Shown here in pieces: positions 55,921 through 64,000 of a DNA stretch of 64,000 bases. Made by a program: the position numbers and the translations under genes. The stretch is from contig JAIYBC010000041.1 in assembly GCA_027488845.1 (NCBI GenBank), positions 62,001-126,000 on the forward strand, read 5' to 3'. A model generated the notes under the pieces. The model did not search any database, was not told the DNA's origin, and saw only the letters and a program-made list of their open reading frames with translations. Origin of the DNA: Verrucomicrobiales bacterium. Lineage in GTDB: Bacteria; Verrucomicrobiota; Verrucomicrobiia; Limisphaerales; UBA9464. The first letter of the stretch is position 1; every line of letters starts with the position of its first letter.

Positions 55921-55960
55921 GTTGAAGAGTTGAAGGGTTGAACGGTTGAACGGTTGAAGG
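55921..55960 (+). repeat. Five tandem 8-bp repeats upstream of mqnE
   Basis: Five consecutive units of GTTGAANN (third and fourth both GTTGAACG) fill exactly 40 bases. A short tandem repeat in the spacer between the HTTM gene and mqnE; it could vary in copy number. Confidence 0.75.
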
Positions 55961-56063
55961 GGGCAATGGGCAATGGGGCTTCGAGGGTCCGCAACGTGGC
56001 CGCCGCGGCCACGCTGCGGGGAATCGGGAGCCGGAGATCCGGAATCGCGAATGGCCCTGCGGC

Positions 56064-58256
56064 TCAGGGCGGTCCGCCGGTGCTGCCGAACTCCGAGCGG
56101 TCGCCGTTGCGGATCCAGGCGTTGTGCCCAAACAGGGTGAGCGGGGCCGTGAGAAGGTCGGCCTTCGGGTCGACGAGTTCGCGTGGGGCATGGCCGTTGA
56201 TGGAGATGCTGGCGGCGACGTGGACGGCGGGATCGCGTCCGTACTCCGCGCGCCAGGCGTCGGCGACCCGGCGGGCGTAGCGGCGCATCAGGAACGGCTG
56301 GACGCCGATGTGCATCGTCTTCGAGATGCCGGCGTCGCGGATGAGGTTCCAGCGGATCTCGGGCAGCAGTTCGGCACGGTCCACGGGGACCGACGCGTAG
56401 AAGGACGGAAGCAGGTCGGAGACGTCGAGCACCAGCGGTTCGCAGAGGACGACGGCCGGGGTGGCCTGTGAGGGATCGGCGGGCCAGGCGGTGACGCCGG
56501 CGGGACCGTTTTTCCAGGAGTTGGCGAGCAGCCGGGGCACCGGGACGGGCGGGTTGGAGAACAGGGCCTTGTCCTCGATCTGGAGGAAGACAAGGCCCTG
56601 CGCCGCCTTCGGGTTCAGCGGGAACGGATCGGCCTTGCGCATCACCGGAAGCATCCGGCCGTCGCCGCGGCGGCCGTTGAGCCGGTCGAGGGTGCCGAGG
56701 ACCTCGTTGGCGTTGTTGAAGCGCATGCCCTGCTGGCGCATCGCCTTGTCGTAGCCTTCGAGGATCCGTGAGAGCGGCACCGTGCGGTTCACGGCCTCCG
56801 GCTGGCGGCCGTGGAGTTGGGTCCACAGTTCCGCGATTCGACGATGTGCGGCGGCTTCGGAATGGTCGGTGACGTTGGTGGACTGCGCGTTGTAGACGAC
56901 GCGGTCGCCCATCAGGGGATCGAACAGGACCACCAGTTCGGGTTGGCGGGACCAGTCGATGCGCAGCGGGTCGACCTCCCGGAAGAGGATTCGGTCGGAG
57001 CGCCAGGCGGCCCAATCGAAGCGGGCGGAACCGTCGGGCGAGGACTTGGCCAAGGCCGGATCGGAGACGGTGACGACGCAGGGGTCGGTGCGGTAGACCT
57101 CGGCCTTGAGGCGCCAGCTCCAGGAGAGCCCCTCGAAGGTGTAACGGGAATCGCCCGGGATGAGGAGGTTCCGCAGGGGGAACACGGACTGGAAGGCGAT
57201 CCAGGCGGCGACCAAGGCCGGCGTGGCACGGCCGAGTGCGGTCCAGGTCCGTGCGCCGGGCGCGGACGGCGTCGGAGACGAGCGCCAGCCGAGGAGGGCC
57301 CCGATGCCGGGCAGGAGGACGGCGCCGGGCAAGGCCCAACGCCACTCGGGCCTGGGCAGTCGGGGAGCGGTGAGCCAACGGCCCAACCGCGCGGGCCAGT
57401 CCGGGTCGAGGAAGATCGTGGCGGTGGCGACGCCGAGCAGGGGGAACCAGACGATGTCGTTGAAGAGGATCCCGTGGTTGGTGCCGTGGAAGACGAGGAG
57501 GAGTCCGAAGCCGAGGGTGCGGGTCCGGCGCACGAGCAGGAGCGCGCCGATCGCGAGGTCGAACACGGCACCGGTCCATCCGAGGAAGTGGATGAGCACC
57601 GGGGAATGGACCGCGCGGTCGACTTCGGAGGCCCAGGCGTCGGGCAGGAGGGACTTGAGGCGGGCGGCGACCCACGGTTTTTCCAAGAATAGCCGGATTG
57701 GGACCCCTTCGAACAGCCAGTCGTGGTTGAGCTTGGCGAAGCCGGCGTAGAAGTAGGTGACCACCAGCTGGGCGCGCAGGAGGTACACCGGCCAGAAGGG
57801 AATCACCGGAGGGTTCCGGTCGCCGGGGCGGGCGGCGTCCAGGCTCCAGCGCGCGGCGGCGGGCATCCAGACCATGAGGAAGAGGACGATGAGCTCCAGG
57901 TAGTAGTAGCTCATCCAGTAGGTGCGGGTGGACTCGACGACGTAGAGGTAGCCCCAGGCGAGGAAGGTCAGGAGCGCCGAGACGCGGTAGCGGAAGCCGA
58001 GGACCATTCCGAACGCGCCGATGCCGAGGAGGATGCCGACGCCCTCGATCCATGGGGACGGCAGCAGCGGCAGCCAGCCGAATCCGGGATAGGGCAGGTT
58101 GAAGGCGATGTCCTTGCCGGCGTAGTAGACGTCGAGGTGGGACCGGCCTCCGGAGCTTTCGGACGGCAAGAAGAAGGAGATCGCCTCGAGCAGCATCACG
58201 ATTCCCACCGCGATGCGGAACGCGGCGAGGGAAAGCCCGCTCACCGGCTGGGCCAT
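56064..58256 (-). CDS. HTTM-domain (gamma-carboxylase-like) membrane protein
   Basis: About 730 aa from the ATG at 58256. The frame is open upstream for 127 more residues, partly low complexity, so the start is uncertain. The first about 310 residues are the HTTM domain with four or more helices: SLAAFRIAVGIVMLLEAISF, then YYLELIVLFLMVW, YLLRAQLVVTYFYAGFAKLN and HGTNHGILFNDIVWFP. This fold is shared with vitamin K-dependent gamma-carboxylases. The C-terminal part includes a soluble domain with no obvious carboxylase lysine motif. The function in bacteria is unknown. Confidence 0.85.
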   Translation of the reverse strand: MAQPVSGLSLAAFRIAVGIVMLLEAISFFLPSESSGGRSHLDVYYAGKDIAFNLPYPGFGWLPLLPSPWIEGVGILLGIGAFGMVLGFRYRVSALLTFLAWGYLYVVESTRTYWMSYYYLELIVLFLMVWMPAAARWSLDAARPGDRNPPVIPFWPVYLLRAQLVVTYFYAGFAKLNHDWLFEGVPIRLFLEKPWVAARLKSLLPDAWASEVDRAVHSPVLIHFLGWTGAVFDLAIGALLLVRRTRTLGFGLLLVFHGTNHGILFNDIVWFPLLGVATATIFLDPDWPARLGRWLTAPRLPRPEWRWALPGAVLLPGIGALLGWRSSPTPSAPGARTWTALGRATPALVAAWIAFQSVFPLRNLLIPGDSRYTFEGLSWSWRLKAEVYRTDPCVVTVSDPALAKSSPDGSARFDWAAWRSDRILFREVDPLRIDWSRQPELVVLFDPLMGDRVVYNAQSTNVTDHSEAAAHRRIAELWTQLHGRQPEAVNRTVPLSRILEGYDKAMRQQGMRFNNANEVLGTLDRLNGRRGDGRMLPVMRKADPFPLNPKAAQGLVFLQIEDKALFSNPPVPVPRLLANSWKNGPAGVTAWPADPSQATPAVVLCEPLVLDVSDLLPSFYASVPVDRAELLPEIRWNLIRDAGISKTMHIGVQPFLMRRYARRVADAWRAEYGRDPAVHVAASISINGHAPRELVDPKADLLTAPLTLFGHNAWIRNGDRSEFGSTGGPP

Positions 58257-59104
58257 GATGTGTGCCCAAGCCCCGGGAGGTTGGGTTTCGGCGGACGCCG
58301 GAAGCGCGTCGGGGGCCGATGGCGGGGCGGCTTGGGCGTTGGGCGCCGTCCCCGGCTTCTTGTTGTCGCGGTGTTGAGGTTTGATGGCGTTGGTTCCTGT
58401 GCGGGTCGGAATTGGGGAGAGGTTTGCGGCGGGGAGAGGGGTCAGGCGGTGCGTCGAAGCCGTTGTCCGCGCCCGAATACAAGGAGTCCGCCCCAGGGCT
58501 GTGCGGAGCGACGGGGGTGGCCGACGGGGGAAGAGGGGAAAGGCCACCGGGAGGACTTGGGACCAGCGGACTGAGTGTCCACGGGTCGGGGCGACGAGAA
58601 GACGGCTGGGCAACCCGGAGACCGGAAATGGCTCCAACCGGATCGAAAGCCCTGTAAATACCTGAAAATCAACAGTTCCACGCGCCCGGGAGACCTCGGG
58701 CTGGGGTGCCGGTTACACGGAGTAAACCAACCGGTGGCGTGAACTGGTGAGCGGTGATGTCAGGGGAGTAAGGAGCGCCTTTGGGCGACCGTTCCGCGCA
58801 GAACCGGCCGGGCCACGGGAGGGGCGGGCACAGGGAAGCGCTGGCGCGCTCCCTCAGCCGGGATCATCGAATCCGACTGCGAGCAAAGATGAACTCGACG
58901 TGGAAACGCCGAAGTGTCACCGGGGGGAACCGGATCCGAAGTCGAAACGGTCCACTCCCACAGAGAATGGGTTCTATCGCCGGAAGTTTCCGGCTCTCGA
59001 CTTCTCCCCTTTCCCTGGATTGCAGCATGGCGCTCAACGGACAGCGGCCTTTGAGGGAAGACCGGCCCGTGGGATGCAGCCAGGGGGAAACCGAAGGAGG
59101 GAGA
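58257..59104. other. Gene-free region, about 850 bp
   Basis: Apart from the possible N-terminal extension of the HTTM gene (58257-58637), nothing coding is supported. The 58690-59100 part is GC-rich without clear structure. Confidence 0.4.
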
Positions 59105-59806
59105 TCAGTCCAGCCTGCGCAGCCAGATGTTCCGGTAACGGACGGGATTGCCGTGGTCCTGGAGCATCAGGGGACCGGTGGGGGTCGCACCGCTGAACTT
59201 GGCCGAGGTGGTGGCGTCGCCCTTGATCGGGATGTGGTCCTGCACGAGCACGCCGTTGTGGAACACGGTGAAGGAACCGGGCGTCACCGATCCGTCGGCC
59301 GCGGGCTTGGGCGGATGGAAGACGATGTCGTAGGACTGCCATTCCCCGGGCTTCCGGCTGGCGTTCACCTTGGGGGCGTTGTGTCCGTAGAAGGCCGCGG
59401 CCTGGCCGTTGGAGTAGGTCGGGTTGTTCCACGAATCCAGCACCTGGATCTCATAGCGGCCCTGGAAATAGACCCCGCTGTTGCCGCGGCCCTGGCCCTC
59501 GCCCTTCGCCTCCGCCGGGCTGGCCCACTCGATGTGCAACTGGATCGCGCCGAACTCCTCGCGGGTCAGGATGCTTTTCCCGGCCATCTCGGCGTATCCG
59601 TCGACGACCTTCCACTTGGACTCGCCTCCGTCTTCGCTCTTCCACTTGGACAGGTCCTTGCCGTCGAAGAGGACCACGGCGTCCGAAGGCGGCGAGCCGG
59701 CGGTGCCGGGCGTGACCATCGGCGGTACGGGGTCGGCTGCGTGGAGGAACAGGGCGGTGGCGGCGAGGGCCAGCATTGACCGGCGCATCGGGAGGCGGGG
59801 ACGCAT
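59105..59806 (-). CDS. DUF1080 (3-keto-disaccharide hydrolase-like) secreted protein
   Basis: A 233-aa protein with a signal peptide (residues about 6-24, SMLALAATALFLHAAD). An in-frame ATG at 59788 is an alternative start. The DUF1080 concanavalin-like fold shows VVLFDGKDLSKWKSEDGG, then GNSGVYFQGRYEIQVLDSW, GEWQSYDIVFHPP and GPLMLQDHGNPVRYRNIWLR. Family members act on carbohydrates outside the cytoplasm, some as 3-keto-glycoside hydrolases. DUF1080 proteins are greatly expanded in Verrucomicrobiota and Planctomycetota, which supports the taxonomic guess. Confidence 0.92.
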   Translation of the reverse strand: MRPRLPMRRSMLALAATALFLHAADPVPPMVTPGTAGSPPSDAVVLFDGKDLSKWKSEDGGESKWKVVDGYAEMAGKSILTREEFGAIQLHIEWASPAEAKGEGQGRGNSGVYFQGRYEIQVLDSWNNPTYSNGQAAAFYGHNAPKVNASRKPGEWQSYDIVFHPPKPAADGSVTPGSFTVFHNGVLVQDHIPIKGDATTSAKFSGATPTGPLMLQDHGNPVRYRNIWLRRLD

Positions 59807-60118
59807 CGGTTGACGATGAACTTGGGAAGGCCGGCTGTCAGGTGGACTTTGGCGGGATGGAGATGTTGGGGAAGTCTTCAGTTTTCAGATGGAGCAGCGA
59901 GCAAGCGTAGGATCGAGAGCAGGAGCGCGGAGTTGGGCTGACGACAAACGCGAACAACGGACAACGGGCGACCAGTCACGGACGACGGCCAACGAACAAC
60001 CCCTCCGTGCCCTCCGTGTCTCCGTGGCCCATCCCAAGCCGCGGAAAGGCGGGATCCGTCCGTTTGAAACGTCACTTTCGGAGAATCCGGCTCGGCGTTA
60101 GGCTCGGCGGCCGTCCGA
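59807..60118. other. Divergent spacer with dispersed repeat
   Basis: The 312-bp region between the DUF1080 gene and ppk1. It includes a 19-base word (59954-59972) that also occurs at 45832-45850. Promoters for both directions should lie here. Confidence 0.5.
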
Positions 60119-62308
60119 ATGCCCCCGATCTCCCGAAAGCGCTCCGCCGCGACTGCGGCCCTGGTCCCGACGTCTCCGGCGCCGGCGCCGAGCCCATTCC
60201 TGAACCGCGAGCTCTCCTGGCTGGAATTCAACCAGCGGGTCCTCGAGGAGGCCCAGGATCCGGGGGTTCCCCTGCTGGAAAGGGTGAAGTTCCTCGGCAT
60301 CACCCATTCGAACCTGGACGAGTTCTTCGAGGTGCGGGTCGCCGGATTGAAGCAGCAGGTGGAGACCGACAGCGCCGAGGCGGGACCCGACGGGATGTCG
60401 CCGGCCCGCTGCCTCCGGGCGGTCTCACGGCGGGTGCGGACGATGATGGGCGACGCCGGCCGATGCTGGAGCGAGCAGCTGCAACCGGCGTTGGAGGCGG
60501 CGGGATTCCGGTTCCTGCGGCCGGAGACGCTGGACGAGGCGGACCGGCTTTGGCTCGACGGCTATTTCCGCGAGAAGGTGCATCCGGTGCTGACGCCGTT
60601 GGCCGTCGATCCGTCGCATCCCTTCCCCCAGCTGCTGAACAAGTCGCTGAACCTGATCACCCGGATCCGGATCGGCAGCGGACGCGACGAGACGCGGCGC
60701 TTGGCCATCGTGCAGGTCCCGCGGGTGCTGCCGGCGCTGATCCGGCTTCCGCGTCCGGACGGCGAACGCGACCACGTGTTCCTCTCCGACCTGATCGGCA
60801 TGCACCTGGCCGAGCTGTTCGCGGGGACGGAGCCGGTGGGGCATTGGCTGTTCCGGGTGACCCGGAACAGCGAGCTGTACATCGACGAGGAGGAGGTCTC
60901 GAACCTGTTGAAGGCGGTCGAGGCCGAGCTGCACAACCGCCGCAAGGGCGAGGCGGTGAGGCTGGAGATCTCCGCGGGATGTCCGGAGGACATCCGGGAG
61001 GAGCTGGTCGGGACGCTCGGGCTCGGATCCCAGGACGTGTACGAGGTGGAGGCGCTGCTGGCGCCGGGCCGGTTGCTGGGAATGCTCGAGGGCGAGCTTC
61101 CGCGCGAGTTGCTGGATCCCCACTTCATCGCGCCGGTCGCCGCGGCGGCGCGCGGCCGCCGGGACCTCTTCGAGGCCATCCGCGGGGGGGACATGCTGCT
61201 GCACCATCCCTTCGAGACGTTCGACACGGTGGTGCGGTTCCTCCAGCAGGCGGCGGAGGATCCGCGGGTGCTCGCCATCAAGCAGACCCTGTACCGCACC
61301 GGCGGCGACCGCCGGATCGTCGGTGCGCTGATGGACGCGGTGAAGAACGGCAAGCAGGTCACCGCGGTGGTCGAGCTGAAGGCGCGGTTCGACGAGGCCA
61401 ACAACATCGCGTGGTCGCGTCGGCTCGAGGAGGCCGGCGTCCATGTCGTGTACGGGCTCGTCGGGTACAAGATCCACGGGAAGACGTCGCTGGTGGTGCG
61501 GAACGACCCGGACGGGATCCGCCGGTACGTCCACCTGGGGACCGGCAACTACAACGCCTCCACGGCACGGTTCTACACCGACGTGGGCCTGCTGACCTGC
61601 CGTCCGGAGTTCGGCGAGGACGCGACGCACCTGTTCAACATGCTGACCGGCGTGTGCCAGCCGCGGCCGATGCGGAGCCTGGTGCTGGCGCCGTTCGACC
61701 TGCACGACCACGTGGGCCGGCTGATCGCCCGCGAGCGGGACCTGGCGCGGCGTGGGCTTCCGGGCCGGATCGTCGCCAAGATGAACGCGCTCGTGGACGA
61801 GGAGACGATCCGTTCGCTGTACGAGGCGTCGCAGGCCGGCGTCGAGATCGACCTGGTCATCCGCGGCGTGTGCTGCCTCCGGCCCGGCGTGCCGGGGCTC
61901 AGCGACCGCATCCGCGTCCGGAGCATCGTGGACCGGTTCCTCGAGCACAGCCGTCTCTGGCACTTCGGCAACGCCGGCCAACCCGAGGTGTGGGTGACGA
62001 GCGCCGACTGGATGCCGCGGAACTTCTTCAAGCGGATCGAGGTGGCCTTCCCGCTGTTGGACGGACGCATCCGCGACCGCGTGATCCACGAGATCCTCGA
62101 GCTGCCGCTGGCCGACAACGTGAAGGCGAGGCTGCTCCAGCCGGACGGATCCTACGTGCGGGCGGCGAGGGGTCCGGGCCTGGAGATGGTCCGTTCGCAG
62201 GAACGGTTCATGGACCTGTCCCGCAGCCCATCCGCAGGCAAGCGCGGACGGACGGGCCGGCCGGCGCTCCGGGTGCGACCCGCCCCGGATGCCTCCGGAC
62301 GACGTTGA
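60119..62308 (+). CDS. ppk1: Polyphosphate kinase 1
   Basis: A 729-aa protein. The PPK1 N-terminal domain is clear (PFLNRELSWLEFNQRVLEEA, then NLDEFFEVRVAGLKQQ). The catalytic domain includes IKQTLYRTGGD, ELKARFDEANNIAWS, KIHGKTSLVVR (H453) and VHLGTGNYN (H472), the second carrying the phosphorylated-histidine region of this family. It makes polyphosphate from ATP. The C-terminal 40 residues are a basic, disordered tail. Confidence 0.96.
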   Translation: MPPISRKRSAATAALVPTSPAPAPSPFLNRELSWLEFNQRVLEEAQDPGVPLLERVKFLGITHSNLDEFFEVRVAGLKQQVETDSAEAGPDGMSPARCLRAVSRRVRTMMGDAGRCWSEQLQPALEAAGFRFLRPETLDEADRLWLDGYFREKVHPVLTPLAVDPSHPFPQLLNKSLNLITRIRIGSGRDETRRLAIVQVPRVLPALIRLPRPDGERDHVFLSDLIGMHLAELFAGTEPVGHWLFRVTRNSELYIDEEEVSNLLKAVEAELHNRRKGEAVRLEISAGCPEDIREELVGTLGLGSQDVYEVEALLAPGRLLGMLEGELPRELLDPHFIAPVAAAARGRRDLFEAIRGGDMLLHHPFETFDTVVRFLQQAAEDPRVLAIKQTLYRTGGDRRIVGALMDAVKNGKQVTAVVELKARFDEANNIAWSRRLEEAGVHVVYGLVGYKIHGKTSLVVRNDPDGIRRYVHLGTGNYNASTARFYTDVGLLTCRPEFGEDATHLFNMLTGVCQPRPMRSLVLAPFDLHDHVGRLIARERDLARRGLPGRIVAKMNALVDEETIRSLYEASQAGVEIDLVIRGVCCLRPGVPGLSDRIRVRSIVDRFLEHSRLWHFGNAGQPEVWVTSADWMPRNFFKRIEVAFPLLDGRIRDRVIHEILELPLADNVKARLLQPDGSYVRAARGPGLEMVRSQERFMDLSRSPSAGKRGRTGRPALRVRPAPDASGRR

Positions 62309-62406
62309 CGGCGCCGGAGTCGGCGGAGACCGCGGTGGGACTTCGGGATTGTGTCGCAGGGCACGGGGTCGGACTTTCCCGCGGTCGGATCCACGAACGG
62401 ACACCC

Positions 62407-63045
62407 ATGGCCTCCACCCTCGACACCCTTTCCATTCCCGCCACGCAGCGGCCCGCGCGGGCCCTCCTGGTCGTCCTCCACGGCCTCGGGGACTCGGTGC
62501 ACGGCTGGGACTGGCTGCCGGGCGCCCTGGACCTGCCCTGGATGGAATACCTCCTGGTGAACGCCCCGGACCCCTATTACGGCGGCTTCTCCTGGTACGA
62601 CCTGCACGGGGACCAAGGAGTGGGGATCCGGCGCAGCCGCGGATTGCTCACCGGGCTGCTTGAGGACCTGGTGGCGCGCGGGAGGGATCCGCGGACGATC
62701 GGGCTGCTCGGGTTCTCTCAGGGTTGCCTGATGACCTTCGACGCAGGCCTGCGGCTGAAGGCGCCGTTGGGAGCGCTGGTGGGCATCAGCGGCTACATCC
62801 ACGAGCCGGCCGTCCTGCTCGGTGAGCTGGGACCCGAGGCGAAGAGCGTCCCTGCGCTTTTCACCCACGGGACGCGGGATCCGATCGTCCCGATGCTTCC
62901 GGTGCGCGGCCAGGCCGAGCAGCTGAAGTCGGCGGGACTCGACCTGACGTGGCGTGAGTTCGAGAAGGTGCACACGGTGGCCGGCGAACCCGAGGTGGCG
63001 GTGATCCGGGAGTTCCTGGTCCGGCATCTGGGTCGTTTGGGCTGA
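62407..63045 (+). CDS. Phospholipase/carboxylesterase family hydrolase
   Basis: A 212-aa alpha/beta hydrolase. LLVVLHGLGDSVHGWDWLPG carries the oxyanion region; GLLGFSQGCLM is the nucleophile elbow (G-x-S-x-G); THGTRDPIVP holds the acid and KVHTVAGEPEV the likely catalytic His. This is the short-chain esterase/phospholipase group related to YpfH. The gene is about 100 bases after ppk1 and in the same direction. Confidence 0.9.
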   Translation: MASTLDTLSIPATQRPARALLVVLHGLGDSVHGWDWLPGALDLPWMEYLLVNAPDPYYGGFSWYDLHGDQGVGIRRSRGLLTGLLEDLVARGRDPRTIGLLGFSQGCLMTFDAGLRLKAPLGALVGISGYIHEPAVLLGELGPEAKSVPALFTHGTRDPIVPMLPVRGQAEQLKSAGLDLTWREFEKVHTVAGEPEVAVIREFLVRHLGRLG

Positions 63046-63099
63046 GACGCTTTCCGCGCGCCCGGACTCCACCGGCGGTGTGCGCCGGACCTTGCCCCC

Positions 63100-63894
63100 A
63101 TGTCACGAAGCGTCGTCCTCTCCGGCACCGAACGGTGCGAACGGTGCATGCTGCCCCTGAGGTGGTGCGTCTGCGACGCCGTGGAGCCGGTCCATTCCGA
63201 CCTGCGCGCCGACATCCTGCTGCACACCCGCGAGCAGTGGCGTCCGACCAGCACCGGCAAGCTGATCGAGCGGGCGCTGGCGGGAGCGAGGACGCACATC
63301 CACAGCCGCACCGAGCCGATCGGGCGTGAGACCCTGGTCGAACCGGGGCGCGCGCTGTGGATCCTGCATCCGAGGGGCGCGATGATCCCGGCGGAACAGC
63401 TGGCGGCCACGGATCCGGCGGGGGTGCAGGTGCTGTTGATCGACGGGAGCTGGGGCGAGGCCTCGCGGGTGGTGACCGCCGTGGAGCACTGGGGTCGCCT
63501 GGTCCGGCTGCCGCTGTCAGGGGAGAGCCGCTACTGGCTGCGGGAACAGCAGGGCGAGGGCAACCTCTCGACCGTGGAGACGCTGATCGGCCTGCTGGAA
63601 CTGATGGGCAGGCGGGAGGAGGCGGGGAAGCTGCGCCTGCATTTCGAGCTGCACGTCTATGCGGCGCTCCGTTCGCGGGGACGGAAGGCCTTGGCCGCGG
63701 AGTACCTTTCGGGTTCACCGATCCGGAACGCACTTCCGACGCTGCTGGAACGGCTGCACGAGCGGCGTCCAAACACCGAGTCGGAAGCCCGGCGCGGGAT
63801 GGCTCGGGGGGAGCGCTGGGGCCGGATCGCGGGCGGGCCGGCGCGGGAGGCGGAAACGGAGGAGGAGGACGGACCGCGGGAGGATCAGCCGTAG
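63100..63894 (+). CDS. DTW-domain tRNA uridine aminocarboxypropyltransferase
   Basis: A 264-aa protein. The zinc-binding start C-x2-C...C-x-C reads RCERCMLPLRWCVC, and the core motif is IDGSWGEA, a DSW variant of the DTW signature, followed by PLSGESRYWLREQQGEGNLS with the STVETL helix. DTW enzymes (TapT/YfiP) add the acp group of acp3U in the tRNA variable loop. The C-terminal 35 residues are acidic and disordered. It ends overlapping the convergent gene by 10 bases. Confidence 0.93.
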   Translation: MSRSVVLSGTERCERCMLPLRWCVCDAVEPVHSDLRADILLHTREQWRPTSTGKLIERALAGARTHIHSRTEPIGRETLVEPGRALWILHPRGAMIPAEQLAATDPAGVQVLLIDGSWGEASRVVTAVEHWGRLVRLPLSGESRYWLREQQGEGNLSTVETLIGLLELMGRREEAGKLRLHFELHVYAALRSRGRKALAAEYLSGSPIRNALPTLLERLHERRPNTESEARRGMARGERWGRIAGGPAREAETEEEDGPREDQP

Positions 63895-64000
63895 ACGAGG
63901 AGCGTCTGGTTGATGGGCTGGATGCGGTGGTGGTTGCGCAGCTTGTCGATGTAGGTCTCGGTGAGCTGCTGTCCCTCGGGGATCAGGAGCAGGCCGCTGG
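63885..64000 (-). CDS. 3' end of a gene running off the window
   Basis: The minus strand reads LLIPEGQQLTETYIDKLRNH with HRIQPINQTLLVYG and stop. This looks like the tail of an HD-type or response-regulator-like protein (compare G-x-L-x-P-E-G-Q in HDOD/HD-GYP regulators), but 38 residues are too few to be sure. Confidence 0.6.
   Translation of the reverse strand, partial: SGLLLIPEGQQLTETYIDKLRNHHRIQPINQTLLVYG

Noticed and set aside
60425-62404. 659-codon minus-strand frame
   Set aside because: Antisense of ppk1.

Overview
The window looks like a high-GC chromosome segment of a Verrucomicrobiota bacterium (Planctomycetota is less likely). The pointers are an ECF sigma factor followed by a Pkn-type Ser/Thr kinase with C-terminal WD40-like repeats, a DUF1080 protein, an HTTM/gamma-carboxylase-like protein, a futalosine-pathway menaquinone enzyme (MqnE), and weak Shine-Dalgarno use with repetitive intergenic spacers. 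This is inferred from gene content; there is no rRNA to confirm it.

Left part (1-8.3 kb): a three-gene minus-strand operon ends in a CHAT protease with TPR-like helices (2-2662). It is followed by two tandem paralogous small HTH-like genes (4777-5433), a decayed IS110-type transposase piece, a GAF sensor-like gene and a small TPR-like gene.

Mobile-element backbone (8.3-24 kb and 42.8-44.5 kb): a plasmid-type small protein, a small accessory protein, a MobF/TrwC relaxase-helicase, a VirD4/TraD-like coupling ATPase, a PrsW-like membrane protease translationally coupled to it, a winged-helix Rep-like gene divergent from a ParA plus partner, an Xre regulator, and a RadC-like JAMM protein with its usual small companions. 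No type IV secretion channel genes and no integrase are visible, so it reads as a mobilizable or plasmid-like element rather than a complete ICE. A tRNA-Gly(CCC) at 45.6 kb marks a plausible chromosomal boundary and attachment site.

Defence cargo: a strikingly AT-rich SIR2-DUF4020 gene (16.1-19.7 kb) and, from 24.5 to 42.7 kb, eleven tightly packed plus-strand genes ending in a strong terminator. In order they are a SNF2 helicase with C-terminal DUF3883, a dynamin-like GTPase, a double zinc-ribbon HEPN-like protein, a CD-NTase-like nucleotidyltransferase, an S-4TM pore-forming effector, a RiboL-PSP-type HEPN protein, a candidate PD-(D/E)XK nuclease, a DUF1156 DNA methylase, an unrecognised protein, a small membrane protein, and a DUF499 ATPase with an N-terminal Swt1-like HEPN domain. 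The helicase, DUF1156 and DUF499 genes look like the core of a DISARM-like DNA-modification defence system. The genes between them look like a CBASS-like two-gene module plus RNase and GTPase abortive-infection modules embedded in the same transcription unit. This composite is the most interesting object in the window.

Right part (45.6-64 kb): ordinary chromosome. It holds the tRNA, a CNNM/CorC-family membrane protein, the kinase/sigma pair, a VanZ-like protein, a methyltransferase, mqnE, the HTTM protein, the DUF1080 protein, ppk1, a carboxylesterase, a DTW-domain tRNA-modifying enzyme and the 3' end of a further gene. Short repeats in its intergenic spacers recur at several places.
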